Shown here: piece after piece, positions 52,871 through 63,700 of the stretch
How positions within the stretch are numbered: position 1 is the stretch's first letter
Layout of the letters: each line of letters opens with the position of its first letter
Assembly: GCF_001544915.2 (NCBI RefSeq)
Contig: NZ_FCOE02000017.1
Coordinates: forward strand, 97,565 to 161,564
Direction of reading: 5' to 3'
Origin: Caballeronia pedi
Lineage (GTDB): Bacteria; Pseudomonadota; Gammaproteobacteria; Burkholderiales; Burkholderiaceae
Length of the DNA: 64,000 nt
Position numbers and translations under genes: made by a program
Notes under the pieces: generated by a model
What the model was told of the DNA's origin: nothing
The model's database searches: none
What the model saw: the letters and a program-made list of their open reading frames with translations, nothing else

Positions 52871-53398
52871 ATGAGCGCGCCAAAGCCCGCGGCCGACGCC
52901 ATGACGCCGTATCAACTTCCCTTCCCGAAAGAAGCGCAGAAAGAAATCGTCATCGGTCATGCGATCCCCACCGACGAGCGCGAATGGGTTCCGCAAGCCG
53001 AAAACGTCTGGTTTCGCCCGTTGTGCCTGAACGTTTCGACCGGCTACTGGATGAACCTCCTGCGCGTGCGCAAATCCGGCGTGCTGTCGCGTCATCGTCA
53101 TCCGCAAGCGGTGCACGGCATGGTGCTGAAGGGCCGCTGGCGCTATCTGGAACATGACTGGGAAGCGACCGAAGGCAGCTATGTCTTCGAACCGCCCGGC
53201 GAAACGCACACGCTCTACGTGCCCGAAGACGTGGAAGAGATGATCACGTACTTCCAGGTGAACGGCGTGATGTTCTATTGCGACCCGTACGGCAACTACA
53301 CCGGCTACGAAGACGTGTTCACCAAGGTCGACATGTGCCGCAAGCATTACGAGGCAGTCGGTCTCGGCGCGGATTTCGTCGATCAGTTCATCCGCTGA
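52871..53398 (+). CDS. Cupin dioxygenase, 2,4'-dihydroxyacetophenone dioxygenase-like
   Basis: 175 residues, one cupin domain. Metal-binding residues are in SRHRHPQAVHGMVLKG and GSYVFEPPGETHTLYV; the start YQLPFPKEAQKEIVIGHAIPTDEREWVPQ matches the family named for 2,4'-dihydroxyacetophenone dioxygenase. That enzyme cleaves a C-C bond between two carbonyl-type carbons using Fe. Ribosome site AAGGAG is 5 bases from the ATG. First gene of an operon with a sugar-acid/aromatic-acid type transporter and a dehydrogenase, so it may act in catabolism of a keto or aromatic compound (inference). Confidence 0.75.
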   Translation: MSAPKPAADAMTPYQLPFPKEAQKEIVIGHAIPTDEREWVPQAENVWFRPLCLNVSTGYWMNLLRVRKSGVLSRHRHPQAVHGMVLKGRWRYLEHDWEATEGSYVFEPPGETHTLYVPEDVEEMITYFQVNGVMFYCDPYGNYTGYEDVFTKVDMCRKHYEAVGLGADFVDQFIR

Positions 53399-53449
53399 TT
53401 TCCCAAACCACCTCTAGCAGACTCACAAGAGCATTCGGAGGAGACAACA

Positions 53450-54751
53450 ATGCTGGAAAAATCACCGCGCCTGAAGCGCGTTCAGATCGTCGCGATCAGC
53501 TTTTTGATGCTCGCGGGCATCGTCAACTATCTCGATCGCAGCACGCTGTCGATCGCGAATCACTCCGTCACGCAGGAACTTGGGCTGTCCGCGTCGCAGA
53601 TGGGCCTGCTGCTTTCCGCGTTCTCGTTCGCGTATGCGTTCTCGCAGTTGCCCATCGGCGCGATGCTCGATCGCTTCGGCGCGCGCGTCATGCTCGGCCT
53701 CGGCATGTTCGTGTGGTCGGTCGCGCAGTTGTTCGGCGGGCTCGTGACGAACCTGCATCAGTTCCTCGCGGCGCGCATCGCGCTCGGCATCGGCGAAGCG
53801 CCGCAGTTTCCGGCCGGCGCGAAGGTCGTGTCCGAATGGTTCGCGCAACGCGAGCGCGGCAAGCCGACCGGCATCTTCGTCACGTCATCGACGATCGGAC
53901 CCGCGCTCGCGCCGCCGATCCTCACCGTGCTGCTGCTCAACTTCGGCTGGCGCAACATGTTCGTCATCATGGGCGCGCTCGGGATTGCGGTGTCGATCGG
54001 CTGGTATATCGTCTATCGCAATCGCAAGGACGTGAAGCTCGATTCGCAGGAACTCGCGCATCTCACTGAAGGCGAGCCCGCGCAGCGCACCGAACGCAAC
54101 ATGACCTTCGCGGAATGGCGCGGCCTGTTCGGCAAGGCGACGACGTGGGGCATGATCTTCGGCTTCATGGGCGTGATCTACATGGTGTGGCTGTATCTCA
54201 CGTGGCTGCCCGCGTATCTCGAACACGAGCGGCATCTGACGATCGCGAAGACCGGCTGGGTCGTGACGATTCCGTATCTCGCGGGCACGCTCGGCATGCT
54301 GTCGTCGGGCTTCATCGCCGATGGTCTGATGGCGCGCGGCGTCGCCCCGATCCGCAGCCGCAAGTGGCCGATCTGCTCGGGTCTCATCGGCGGCGCACTG
54401 TTCACGGTGCCGGCCGCGTTCACGCCGAATCTCACGCTCGCGATCGTCTATCTCTCGGCCGCGATGTTCTTCGTCAACATGGCGAGCGGCGCAGCCTGGG
54501 CGCTCGTTTCCGTCGCCGCGCCGCGCCACATGGTCGCGTCGCTCGGCAGTATCCAGAACTTCGGCGGTTACTTCGGCGGCTCGTTCGCGCCGTTCATCAC
54601 CGGGCTCGTCGTCGACAAGACGCACTCGTTCGTGAACGCATTTCTGATCAGCGCGGGCGTCGCGTTCGCCGCCGCGCTCGTCTACATGTTCGTCGTGCGC
54701 GCGCCGATCGAAGATGCCGCGCAACAGGCCGCGCCCGTTCCCGCCGTCTAA
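53450..54751 (+). CDS. MFS transporter, anion:cation symporter (ACS) family
   Basis: 433 residues, 12 membrane helices. GIVNYLDRSTLSIAN after helix 1, the loop QLPIGAMLDRFGARVMLG, and GEAPQFPAGAKVVSEWF are ACS hallmarks (glucarate/galactonate/phthalate-type carriers of organic acids with H+). Strong ribosome site GGAGGAGA. It presumably imports the substrate of this operon; the exact acid is unknown. Confidence 0.88.
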   Translation: MLEKSPRLKRVQIVAISFLMLAGIVNYLDRSTLSIANHSVTQELGLSASQMGLLLSAFSFAYAFSQLPIGAMLDRFGARVMLGLGMFVWSVAQLFGGLVTNLHQFLAARIALGIGEAPQFPAGAKVVSEWFAQRERGKPTGIFVTSSTIGPALAPPILTVLLLNFGWRNMFVIMGALGIAVSIGWYIVYRNRKDVKLDSQELAHLTEGEPAQRTERNMTFAEWRGLFGKATTWGMIFGFMGVIYMVWLYLTWLPAYLEHERHLTIAKTGWVVTIPYLAGTLGMLSSGFIADGLMARGVAPIRSRKWPICSGLIGGALFTVPAAFTPNLTLAIVYLSAAMFFVNMASGAAWALVSVAAPRHMVASLGSIQNFGGYFGGSFAPFITGLVVDKTHSFVNAFLISAGVAFAAALVYMFVVRAPIEDAAQQAAPVPAV

Positions 54752-54762
54752 ATCGCAACGTT

Positions 54763-55491
54763 ATGACTTTTCAAGCTGACCTCTTCAAGGGCAAGACCGT
54801 CGTCGTGACCGGCGGCACGCAGGGCATCGGCGCGGGCATCGCGCAGCAGTTCGCCGCGCTCGGCGCGCGCGTGATCGCTGCCGGCCTCGCGCCGACCGAC
54901 GCCCAACGCGACGCGCTCGGCGATGGCGTCGAACTCGCCGCGCTCGATGTCGCCGATGCCGCCAGCGCCGCCACGCTGTTCGCGAAGCTCGACGCGCTCG
55001 ACGTGCTCGTCAACTGCGCGGGCATGATCCGTCGCGGCGACGAGCATGACATCGAAACCTTCGAGCGCGTGATCGCCGTGAACCTCAACGGCACGATGCG
55101 CATGTGCGCCGCCGCGCGTCCGCTGCTCGCGCGGAGCAAGGGTTCGATCGTCAATACGGCGTCGATGCTGACGTTCTTCGGCGGCGGCCTCGTGCCCGCA
55201 TACAGCGCGAGCAAGGGCGGCGTCGCGCAACTGACGAAGTCGCTCGCGATCGCCTACGCCGCCGATGGCATCCGCGTGAACGCCGTCGCGCCCGGCTGGA
55301 TCGCGACGCCGCTGACGCAGGCGCTGCAGGAAGACGACGGCCGTTCGCAAGCCATTCTCAAACGCACGCCGATGAAGCGCTGGGGCTTGCCGGAAGACGT
55401 CGCGCGCGTGACGGCGTTTCTCGCGTCGCCGGCGGCGTCGTTCATGACCGGCGCGATCGTTCCCGTCGACGGCGGCTATCTCGTGGCATGA
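54763..55491 (+). CDS. Short-chain dehydrogenase/reductase
   Basis: 242 residues. Rossmann motif VVTGGTQGIGAGIA, NCAGMIRRG, catalytic Ser (NTASMLTFFGGG) and YSASKGG, with a GAIVPVDGGY C-terminus: classical SDR with NAD(P). Starts 11 bases after the MFS gene and overlaps the IclR gene by ATGA. Likely oxidises a hydroxyl intermediate of the same pathway. Confidence 0.9.
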   Translation: MTFQADLFKGKTVVVTGGTQGIGAGIAQQFAALGARVIAAGLAPTDAQRDALGDGVELAALDVADAASAATLFAKLDALDVLVNCAGMIRRGDEHDIETFERVIAVNLNGTMRMCAAARPLLARSKGSIVNTASMLTFFGGGLVPAYSASKGGVAQLTKSLAIAYAADGIRVNAVAPGWIATPLTQALQEDDGRSQAILKRTPMKRWGLPEDVARVTAFLASPAASFMTGAIVPVDGGYLVA

Positions 55492-56300
55492 TTCGCAGCA
55501 TCATGCTGACCGACACGACATCCCTCGACGCCGCCAAAGCCACTGGCACCGCCGCCTTTTCGAAGTTCATGGCGGTGCTGCAGGTTATCGCCGATGCCGA
55601 CGAGCCGCCGACCATCGCGCGTCTCACGGCGGCGAGCGGCTATCCGCGTCCGACGGTGTATCGCATCGTCGGCGCGCTGATCGCGGAGGGGCTGGTGGTC
55701 GAGAGCGCGCGCGGCGGCTGTTACGCGCTCGGCGCGCGGTTGATGTCGCTCGCGAGTCGCAGTTGGGAGCGCTCGGACTTGCGCATCGCGGCCGCCGACG
55801 CGTTGCAGATCCTCCGCGACGCCACGCAGGAAACCGTGCACCTCGCGGTGCGCAGCGGCTCGGAAATGGTGTACGTCGAAAAGCTCGAAAGCCCGCACGC
55901 AGTGCGTATGGCCTCGCGCATCGGCACGCGCGTGACGCTCTATTCGAGTTCCGTCGGCAAGGCTTATCTGTCGACGCAGACGCCCGCCGAACGCGATGCG
56001 CTGCTGCAAGGCATCGCGTTCGAGCGTTTCACGCCGAATACGATCATCGAGCGCGTCGCGCTCGACGCCGAACTCGACGCGACCCGCGCGCGCGGCTACG
56101 CGGAAGACCGTGAGGAAAACGAGGCGCAGATTTTCTGCTACGGCAGCGCGATCGTCGGCGCGAACGGCGCGACGCTCGGCTGCGTGAGCGTCAGCATTCC
56201 GCTGTTCAGAAAGTGCGCGACGCCGCTCGAAACGTACATCGCGCCGCTCAAGGAAGCGTGCCGCGCGATCGCGGAGCGCATGAGTCCCGGTACGCGCTGA
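55488..56300 (+). CDS. IclR-family transcriptional regulator
   Basis: 270 residues from the ATG overlapping the SDR stop; an in-frame ATG at 55503 would shorten it by five. N-terminal winged helix (PTIARLTAASGYPRPTVYRIVGALIAEGLV), then the IclR effector domain (LYSSSVGKAYLS, GYAEDREENEAQIFCYGSAIVG, CVSVSIP). Probably represses the operon by binding the 9-bp inverted repeat at 52823-52861 and is relieved by a pathway compound (inference). Confidence 0.92.
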   Translation: MIRSIMLTDTTSLDAAKATGTAAFSKFMAVLQVIADADEPPTIARLTAASGYPRPTVYRIVGALIAEGLVVESARGGCYALGARLMSLASRSWERSDLRIAAADALQILRDATQETVHLAVRSGSEMVYVEKLESPHAVRMASRIGTRVTLYSSSVGKAYLSTQTPAERDALLQGIAFERFTPNTIIERVALDAELDATRARGYAEDREENEAQIFCYGSAIVGANGATLGCVSVSIPLFRKCATPLETYIAPLKEACRAIAERMSPGTR

Positions 56301-56405
56301 CGCGCTCGACAAACTCATGAAGCAATCGCGAAGCAGCGCGTGTTTGAGTTCAAGCCGACGAAAATCCCTAACACCCTCCACGCTTCTCCCCCACGCGACG
56401 CCTAA

Positions 56406-56433
56406 TTCATTGCTAACTCCCTTTGCCTATATT
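56406..56433 (+). promoter_or_regulatory. Candidate promoter of the mbtH-NRPS operon
   Basis: TTCATT (56406-56411) and TATATT (56428-56433) with a 16-base spacer, about 40 bases upstream of mbtH. No clear Fur box or sigma ECF-type site recognised in this spacer. Confidence 0.33.
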
Positions 56434-56471
56434 TCATTGCGACTGGAAACGCGAACGAAGGGAGCAACAGC

Positions 56472-56657
56472 ATGGACAACCCATTCGACGATGAACGAGG
56501 CACGTTCCTTGTCCTGATCAACGCATCGCGGCAACGCTCGCTCTGGCCTGCTCATCTCGACATTCCGTCCGGCTGGGAAGTGGAGCATGCGCATAGTTCA
56601 CTCAGGCAATGCCTCGACTTCATCGATGCCCGATCGATCGATCCGCGTTCTCATTGA
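56472..56657 (+). CDS. MbtH-like NRPS adenylation partner
   Basis: 61 residues. MDNPFDDERGTFLVLINAS opening, RQRSLWP and DIPSGWEV are MbtH signatures; the family's NxExQxSxWP is NASRQRSLWP here (Glu replaced by Ser) and the C-terminal WTDMRP region is altered to a SIDPRS form, so it is somewhat divergent. MbtH proteins bind and activate NRPS adenylation domains. An excellent ribosome site (AAGGGAG, 56458-56464) precedes it. First gene of the NRPS operon. Confidence 0.9.
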   Translation: MDNPFDDERGTFLVLINASRQRSLWPAHLDIPSGWEVEHAHSSLRQCLDFIDARSIDPRSH

Positions 56658-56678
56658 ACCTTGATCTGGGGATAGAAA

Positions 56679-57575
56679 ATGGCAAAGCGCATCGTGAAGG
56701 TTATCGATCTCGTTCCGGGCCGGAGCATGGAACTTCCATCGATCGATAACGAAACACTCGGACACGACAGATTCTGGCGCGATTTCGTGTGCGCCCAGCA
56801 ACCCGTCGTCATCAGACATGCTGTCCCGGACTGGCCTGCGTTGAAGAAGTGGGGCACGCCCGGTTATCTCGAAGCACTGACGAATCGTGAGGTGGGCGTA
56901 TCCGATACCTTCAACGCGAGCCCGGCCGGACTCTGGCATCAGAACCTGCCGAAGTACCAGCTCGATGAAGCCATCGCGCGCCTGCGCGACGCCGCGCCGG
57001 ACGACACCTTGGCCATTCGCGCGCTGCCGATTCCGTCGGAATGGAAAGCCGATCTCGGCAGCTATGATTTTCTCGATGCGAACCGCGATTTGCCGCCACG
57101 CGTCTATGCGCGCGACCGTCTTTTCATTTATCGAAATGCCTCGACCGAGTGGCATTACCATACGACGGACGAAACCCTGACGACGCAGATTCTCGGCAAG
57201 AAGCGCATCTCGATGTTCCGGCTCTCGAATGAAGATTGGCACGCGTATGCCGGGCCGATCAAGTCCAACCTTCATCATATGGAGGAACGGGCGCGCTTCT
57301 TTCCCGCGGATGCAGCGCTGATGAAATTCGAAGCGACGCTCGATCCCGGCGATGTCCTCTATATCCCGCCGTTCTGGTGGCATGGCGTCGACCCCGCCGA
57401 TAACGGGTTCGGCATCACGCTGGCGCATTGCTTTCGCACACCGCTCAACCGGCTCGGATCGCTGAGCGACCCGGCCGTGAAGGACGTGATCCGGGCACAG
57501 GGAAGTCTCGCGCTGGCGCTGCGCATGAGAGCGTTCGTCGCACTGGGCTCGCTGTCGCGCATCGTGAATCCCTGA
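56679..57575 (+). CDS. JmjC/cupin_8-type Fe(II)/2-oxoglutarate oxygenase-like enzyme
   Basis: 298 residues. Cupin_8 architecture: QPVVIRHAVPDWPALKKWG early, WHYHTTDETLTTQILGKKR in the core and GDVLYIPPFWWHGVDP for the distal His235. In the usual HxD...H iron triad, position H159-x-161 is His rather than Asp, so the site is either HxH or shifted by a one-residue insertion. Such enzymes hydroxylate amino acid side chains or proteins. Lying 21 bases after mbtH and before the NRPS, it is a candidate tailoring hydroxylase of the peptide. Confidence 0.72.
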   Translation: MAKRIVKVIDLVPGRSMELPSIDNETLGHDRFWRDFVCAQQPVVIRHAVPDWPALKKWGTPGYLEALTNREVGVSDTFNASPAGLWHQNLPKYQLDEAIARLRDAAPDDTLAIRALPIPSEWKADLGSYDFLDANRDLPPRVYARDRLFIYRNASTEWHYHTTDETLTTQILGKKRISMFRLSNEDWHAYAGPIKSNLHHMEERARFFPADAALMKFEATLDPGDVLYIPPFWWHGVDPADNGFGITLAHCFRTPLNRLGSLSDPAVKDVIRAQGSLALALRMRAFVALGSLSRIVNP

Positions 57576-57676
57576 GCGATGCTGTCATTCATCGCCTTGT
57601 CACCGGCGATGCGCGAGCCTCTCTAATTCGACCATAATTTATCGGGCTCATCCTTAACACACTTACGCAAGGATCC

Positions 57677-57790
57677 GTGGCCGGCTGGAAAAACGCGCGA
57701 ACAATCGTGCGTTTCTTCCAAGCGTGTTGGGTAGCGATGTCCTTGATCATCGGTTTCCAGAGCACCCGTGTGCTCGCATATACGGATTGA
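57677..57790 (+). CDS. Possible 37-residue membrane peptide immediately upstream of the NRPS
   Basis: A GTG start with AAGGA closely upstream gives a short basic N-terminus (KNARTIVRFFQ) followed by a hydrophobic stretch (ACWVAMSLIIGF), ending four bases before the NRPS ATG. An internal ATG at 57737 would give only 17 residues. It may be a leader peptide for translational coupling, or chance. No database check possible here. Confidence 0.3.
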   Translation: MAGWKNARTIVRFFQACWVAMSLIIGFQSTRVLAYTD

Positions 57791-57794
57791 TGCC

Positions 57795-60700
57795 ATGCTC
57801 AGCTTTCCTCTCGCTCCCGCTCAATCGGGCATCTTCTTTCGGCAACAACTCGACTTGCGCGATCCGCGCTTCAATCTCGCGCAGTTGACGGAGATCATCG
57901 GGCCGCTCGACGTCGAGATATTGCAAGCGGCGGTCCGGCAGACGGTGGGCGAAGCAGACGCGATGCAGGTGCGCATCGTCATCGACGATGGCATGCCGCA
58001 TCAGGTGGTGCCGGACACGCTCGTAGACTTCACGCTGCCCGTGGTCGACGTCAGCGATGCGCCCGACCCCGTGGAGGCCATCGATCGCCATGTGCAGGCC
58101 GCGCTTGCCGAAGCCATCGATCTCGGCCGCCATCCCCTCTTCGACGGCACGCTTTTTCAGGCCGGCCCGACGCGGTTCTTCCTGTTTCAGCGGATTCATC
58201 ACATCGCGTTCGATGGCTTTTCGTTTTTCCTTTTCACGCAGCGCCTCGCGGCGGTCTATTCCGCGCTGGTCGAGCGACGCGAGCCCGCGCCAGCCGGCTG
58301 GGGACGGCTCGCCGATCTCATCGATGACGATGACGCCTACCGCGCGTCCAGCGCCTTCGAGCGCGATCAGCAGTTCTGGCGCGAGTATCTGGCGGACTGT
58401 CCCGAGCCGGTGATTCTCGGTGAATGCATGGCGCACGAGCCGATTCTCGCGGATGATTCCGCACAGGCGATCGCGCAAATGCGCCTGTCAGCCGAAACGA
58501 CGCGGCTTCTCCGGCAAGTGTCCGAGCGCAACGGCGCGACGTGGCCGCAATTCATCACGGCGGTCATGGCCGCCTATGTCGCGCGTCTGAGCGGGCAGCC
58601 CGAAGTGGTGCTCGGCTTCCCGGTCACGGCGCGGGTCGGACGGCTGGCGAGAAGCGTGCCGGGCATGTTGTCCAATGCGCTGCCATTGCGCGCGGCGCTG
58701 GATGCGGACACGAGCATCATCGATCTGCTCGATACGGTGTCGAAACAAAGCCGCCGCATCCTGCGTCATCAGCGCTATCGCGTCAAAGACATCCGGCGCG
58801 ATGTGGGACGCATCGAATCCGACCGGCCGCTCTTCGGTCCCACCGTGAACATCATGCCCGATTACAGCGTCGCGCTGGACTTCGCCGGCTGCCGGATCGG
58901 CTCGAACCGCTCTTTCTATGGAACGCCGGATGATCTCGCGCTGATCGTGCATGACGAGGGCGACGCGTTCGGTATCGAATTGATGTTCGACGGCAATCCG
59001 TCGCTCTATACACTCGAAGACGTGGATGCCCACGCGCGGCGCTTCACCCGTTTGCTCGAACAGGCGCTGGAGCGGCCCGATGCACCGCTCAATGCGTTCG
59101 AACTCGTGCTGCCCGAGCGACAGGCGCTGCTCGAACGATGGAACGATACGGCCGCGCCTTATCCCGAACATCTGTGCATCCATCAGCTTCTCGAACAGCA
59201 GGTTCGACTCACGCCCGATGCCGTCGCGCTCGCCTGCAACGACGAAACACTCACGTTCGCGCAACTCAACGCGCGCGCCAACCGGCTCGCGCATCGGCTG
59301 ATCGCTTTGGGCGTGCGTCCGGAAGACCGCGTGGCGCTGTGCATGGAGCGCGGCATCGGCGCGATCGCCGCATTGTTCGCCATCCTCAAGTCTGGCGGTG
59401 CCTATGTGCCGCTCGATCCGGCCTATCCGGGCGAGCGCCTGAGTTACATCCTCGAAGACGCCGCGCCCCTGCTGCTGGTCGCCGATGCCGCCGGCCGTCA
59501 TACGCTCGGCGACACGGGCGCGCTCAACGTGGTCGATCCCGCCGCGTCGCTCGATGACACGCTGCCGCAAGGGGATCCGCTCGTGCCCGGACTCGCCTCG
59601 CATCATCTTGCGTATGCGATCTATACATCCGGTTCGACCGGCAAACCGAAGGGCGTGCTGGTCGAGCATCGTCATGTGCTGAACCTGCATCACGCGCTGC
59701 ATTCGACGGTCTTCGCCCATTGCGCGCCGCACTCCGGCGTCACGCTGAACGCGAGCATCGCGTTCGATGCCTCGGTGCAGAACCTCACCGCCTTGCTGTC
59801 CGGAAATCGGCTGATGATCGTTTCCGCCGATGTGCGCACCGACGCGATGGCGTTGGTCGATTTCCTCGATACCGCTGGCATCGACGTATTCGACTGCACC
59901 CCGACTCAGCTCGAATCGCTGTTCTCCGCTGGTCTGCTCGAACGACGGCAATCGCCCCTTACGATTCTCGTGGGCGGCGAGCCGCTCACGCCGCAGACCT
60001 GGAACCGACTCGCGCGCGCCGAACAGATTCGCGCCTTCAACGTCTATGGTCCGACCGAATGCACAGTCGATGCGACCGTTGCAGAGATCACGGCCGAACA
60101 GACGCATCCCGTGATCGGCAGGCCGCTTGCCAACACGCGCGCGTATGTCCTCGATGCGCAACGTCGCGTGGTGCCGCCGGGCGCGGTCGGCGAACTTCAT
60201 ATCGGTGGCGCGGGCGTGGCGCGCGGCTATCTGAACCGGCCTGAACTCACCGCCGAGCGCTTCCTCGACGATCCGTTCGTTGCGGGCGCGCGCATGTACC
60301 GTACCGGCGACCTCGCGCGTTATCGCCTCGATGGCAATATCGAGTTTCTCGGCCGTAACGATCATCAGATCAAGATTCGCGGCTTTCGCATCGAGCCTGG
60401 TGAGATCGAGACACAGATCGCAAGCCATGCGGCGGTGCGTGAGGCGGTCGTCATCGCGCGGGCGCGACATCAGGGTTCGCAGGATCAGCAACTCGTCGCC
60501 TATGTCACGCTGCTTGCCGATATCGATGCCAGCGCCTTGCGCGAGCATCTCGCCTCGCGTTTGCCCGATTACATGGTGCCATCGGCCTTCGTCACGCTCG
60601 ATGCGTTGCCGCTGACGCCAAGCGGCAAGCTCGATCGCCGCGCGTTGCCCGATCCGCAAGCCGATGCGTTCGCGCTGCGCCCCTTCGAAGCACCGCAAGG

Positions 60701-63700
60701 TTCAACCGAAGCCGCGCTCGCCGAATTGTGGGCCGAGCTGCTCGGGCTCGAGCGCGTCGGACGTCACGACAACTTTTTCGCGCTCGGTGGACACTCGCTG
60801 CTCGCCGTGACGCTCATCGAACGGCTGCGGCGCATCGGCGTGCATGCGAGCGTGCGCGATCTGTTCGCCACGCCCGTGCTCAGCGCGCTGGCGGCTTCAC
60901 TCGAAGGCGGAGCGCCCACGGTCGATATCGTCGTGCCGCCCAACGCGATCACGCCCGACTGCACCGCGATTACTCCGGCGATGCTGCCGCTCGTCGAACT
61001 CACGCAAACGGACATCGATCGAATTGTCGCGCAGGTGCCCGGCGGGCTCGCCAATGTTCAGGATATCTATTCACTTGCGCCTTTGCAGGAAGGCATTCTG
61101 TTCCATCATATGCTGACCTCGGAGGGCGATCCGTATCTGCAAACCGCGCGTCTCGCCTTCGATAGCCGCGCACGGCTCGACGCGTGGCTCGATGCCCTGC
61201 AGCACGTCATCGAACGGCACGACATCCTGCGCACCGCTTTTATCCACGATGGCCTCAGCGCCGCTGCTCAGGTCGTCTGGCGCAAGGCGCCCGTGACGAT
61301 TACGGAGATCGACGGGTCGCTGGCGCGGCATTTCGATGCCCGCACGAAACGCCTCGATCTCACGCAGGCTCCCTTGATGCGAATCGCGATCGCGCCCGAA
61401 GCGCAAAGCGGGCGCTGGCTCGTTCAGTTGAACTGGCATCACCTGATCGGCGATCATGCGACGCTCGATGTGATGCATGCGGAAATCGATACGATCGTCA
61501 ACGGCAAGGGCGATACGCTCGGCGCGGCTCAACCGTTCCGCAATCTGGTCGCGCAGGCGCGGCTCGATGCGAATCAGCAAGCGCACGAAGCGTTCTTCCG
61601 CGACATGCTCGCCGATGTGAACGAACCGACGCTGCCCTTCGGTCTCACCGATGTGCATCATGACGGCTCGGCCATCGGCGAAGCACGCGTGACGCTGCCC
61701 GCAGCGCTCGATACGCGTCTGCGCGCACAAGCCCGAAACCTCGGCGTGAGTCTCGCGAGCCTCTGTCATCTCGCCTGGGCGCGCGTGCTGAACGCGGGCA
61801 GTGCAGTCGACTCCGATGGACGCATCGTGTTCGGCACCGTGCTGCTCGGGCGCATGCAGGCGGGCGTCGATCAGGCTTTGGGGCTGCTGATCAATACCCT
61901 GCCGATTCGCCTCGATGTGAATGGGGCTTCCGTCGTCGACAGCGTGCGTGACACGCACGAACGTCTCGCGGCCTTGCTGCAGCATCAGCATGCGCCGCTC
62001 GCGCTCGCTCAGCGATGCAGTGGCGTCGCCGCGCCCGCGCCGCTCTTCAGCGCGTTGCTAAACTATCGCCACAATCAAGGCTCGACCGATGGGCGTTTCG
62101 AAGGGATCGAGTTGCTCAGTGCCGAAGAGCGCACCAACTATCCATTGACGCTTTCGGTGGACGACAACGGCGATAGTCTCGAACTCACCGCGCAGACGGT
62201 TTCGCCGCTGTCGCCTGAGCAATTGTGCGGGTACATGGGGCAGGCGTTGTCGAGTCTCGTGCAGGCGCTCGAACAGGCGCCCCGGACGCCGGTGAATCAG
62301 CTCGACGTGCTGCCGCCCGAGATTCGCACGCTGCTGGTCGAAACGTGGAACCACGTCGGCGCGGGCTATCCTGCGGATCTGTGCATCCATCAACTCTTCG
62401 AGCAGCATGCTCGAAGCACGCCCGATGCGATCGCGCTGGTCTTCGAAGATGCGTCGCTTACTTATGCGCAACTCAATGCGCGCGCCAACCGGCTCGCACA
62501 TCATCTGATTGCGCTCGGGGTGTGTCCGGAAGACCGCGTGGCGCTGTGCGTGGAGCGTGGCATCGGCATGGTCGTCGCCTTGATGGCGATACTCAAGGCT
62601 GGTGGTGCTTATGTGCCGCTCGATCCGGCCTATTCCGGCGAGCGTCTGAATCACATCCTCACCGACTCCACGCCACGTCTGCTGCTCGCCGATGCCACGG
62701 GCCGTGATGCACTGGGTGACACCGGTTCGCTGACCGTGCTCGATCCCGATGCATCGCTCGACGATTCATATCCGCAAGACGATCCGCAAGTGCCCGTCGC
62801 TCCGCCTCATCTTGCGTACGTGATCTACACGTCCGGGTCGACCGGCAAACCCAAGGGCGTGATGGTCGAGCATGCGCAGATCGTGCGCCTGTTCGACGCG
62901 ACGCAAGACTGGTTCGGCTTTCATGAACGCGATGTGTGGTGTCTGTTCCACTCGTTCGCCTTCGATTTTTCGGTGTGGGAGTTGTGGGGCGCGTTGCGTC
63001 ATGGCGGCAAGCTGGTGATCGTGCCGCAGCATGTCGCCCGGTTCGCGCCGGATTTCCTTCGCCTGCTTCAGCGCGAGGGGGTCACTGTTCTGAATCAGAC
63101 GCCCAGCGCGTTTCGCGCCCTCATTCAGGCGCAGGAAACTAACGATGCTCCTACTGCGCTGCGCTATGTGATCTTCGGCGGAGAGGCGCTGAATCCGTCG
63201 ATGCTCGAACCCTGGTACGCGCGTCATTCGGACCAGCAACCGCGCCTGATCAACATGTACGGCATCACCGAGACGACCGTGCACGTGACCTATCGCCCGC
63301 TGACACGCGAAGATTGCGCGGACGGCAATAGCCCGATCGGTGTGCGTATTCCTGATCTCACGGTTTATCTGCTCGATGCACAAGGGAAATTGGCGCCGAT
63401 CGGTGCGGTGGGTGAACTGTATGTCGGCGGTGCGGGCGTGGCGCGGGGATATTTGAATCGGCCTGAGCTTACCGCCGAGCGGTTCATCGACGATCCTTTT
63501 GCTCCTGGTTCGCGGATGTATCGTACGGGTGATCTCGGGCGTTATCGTTCTGATGGCAGTCTCGAGTTTTTTGGCCGCAACGATCATCAGGTCAAGATTC
63601 GTGGCTTTCGTATCGAACTGGGTGAGATCGAGGCGCAGATCGCCAGTCATCCGGAAGTGCGCGAAGCGGTGGTCATCGCGCGGGCGCGTCAGCAGGATGA

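Noticed and set aside
57600..57680. Fur box or riboswitch ahead of the NRPS
   Set aside because: AT-rich patches are present but no 19-bp Fur-like repeat or conserved RNA fold could be seen, so iron control is not claimed.
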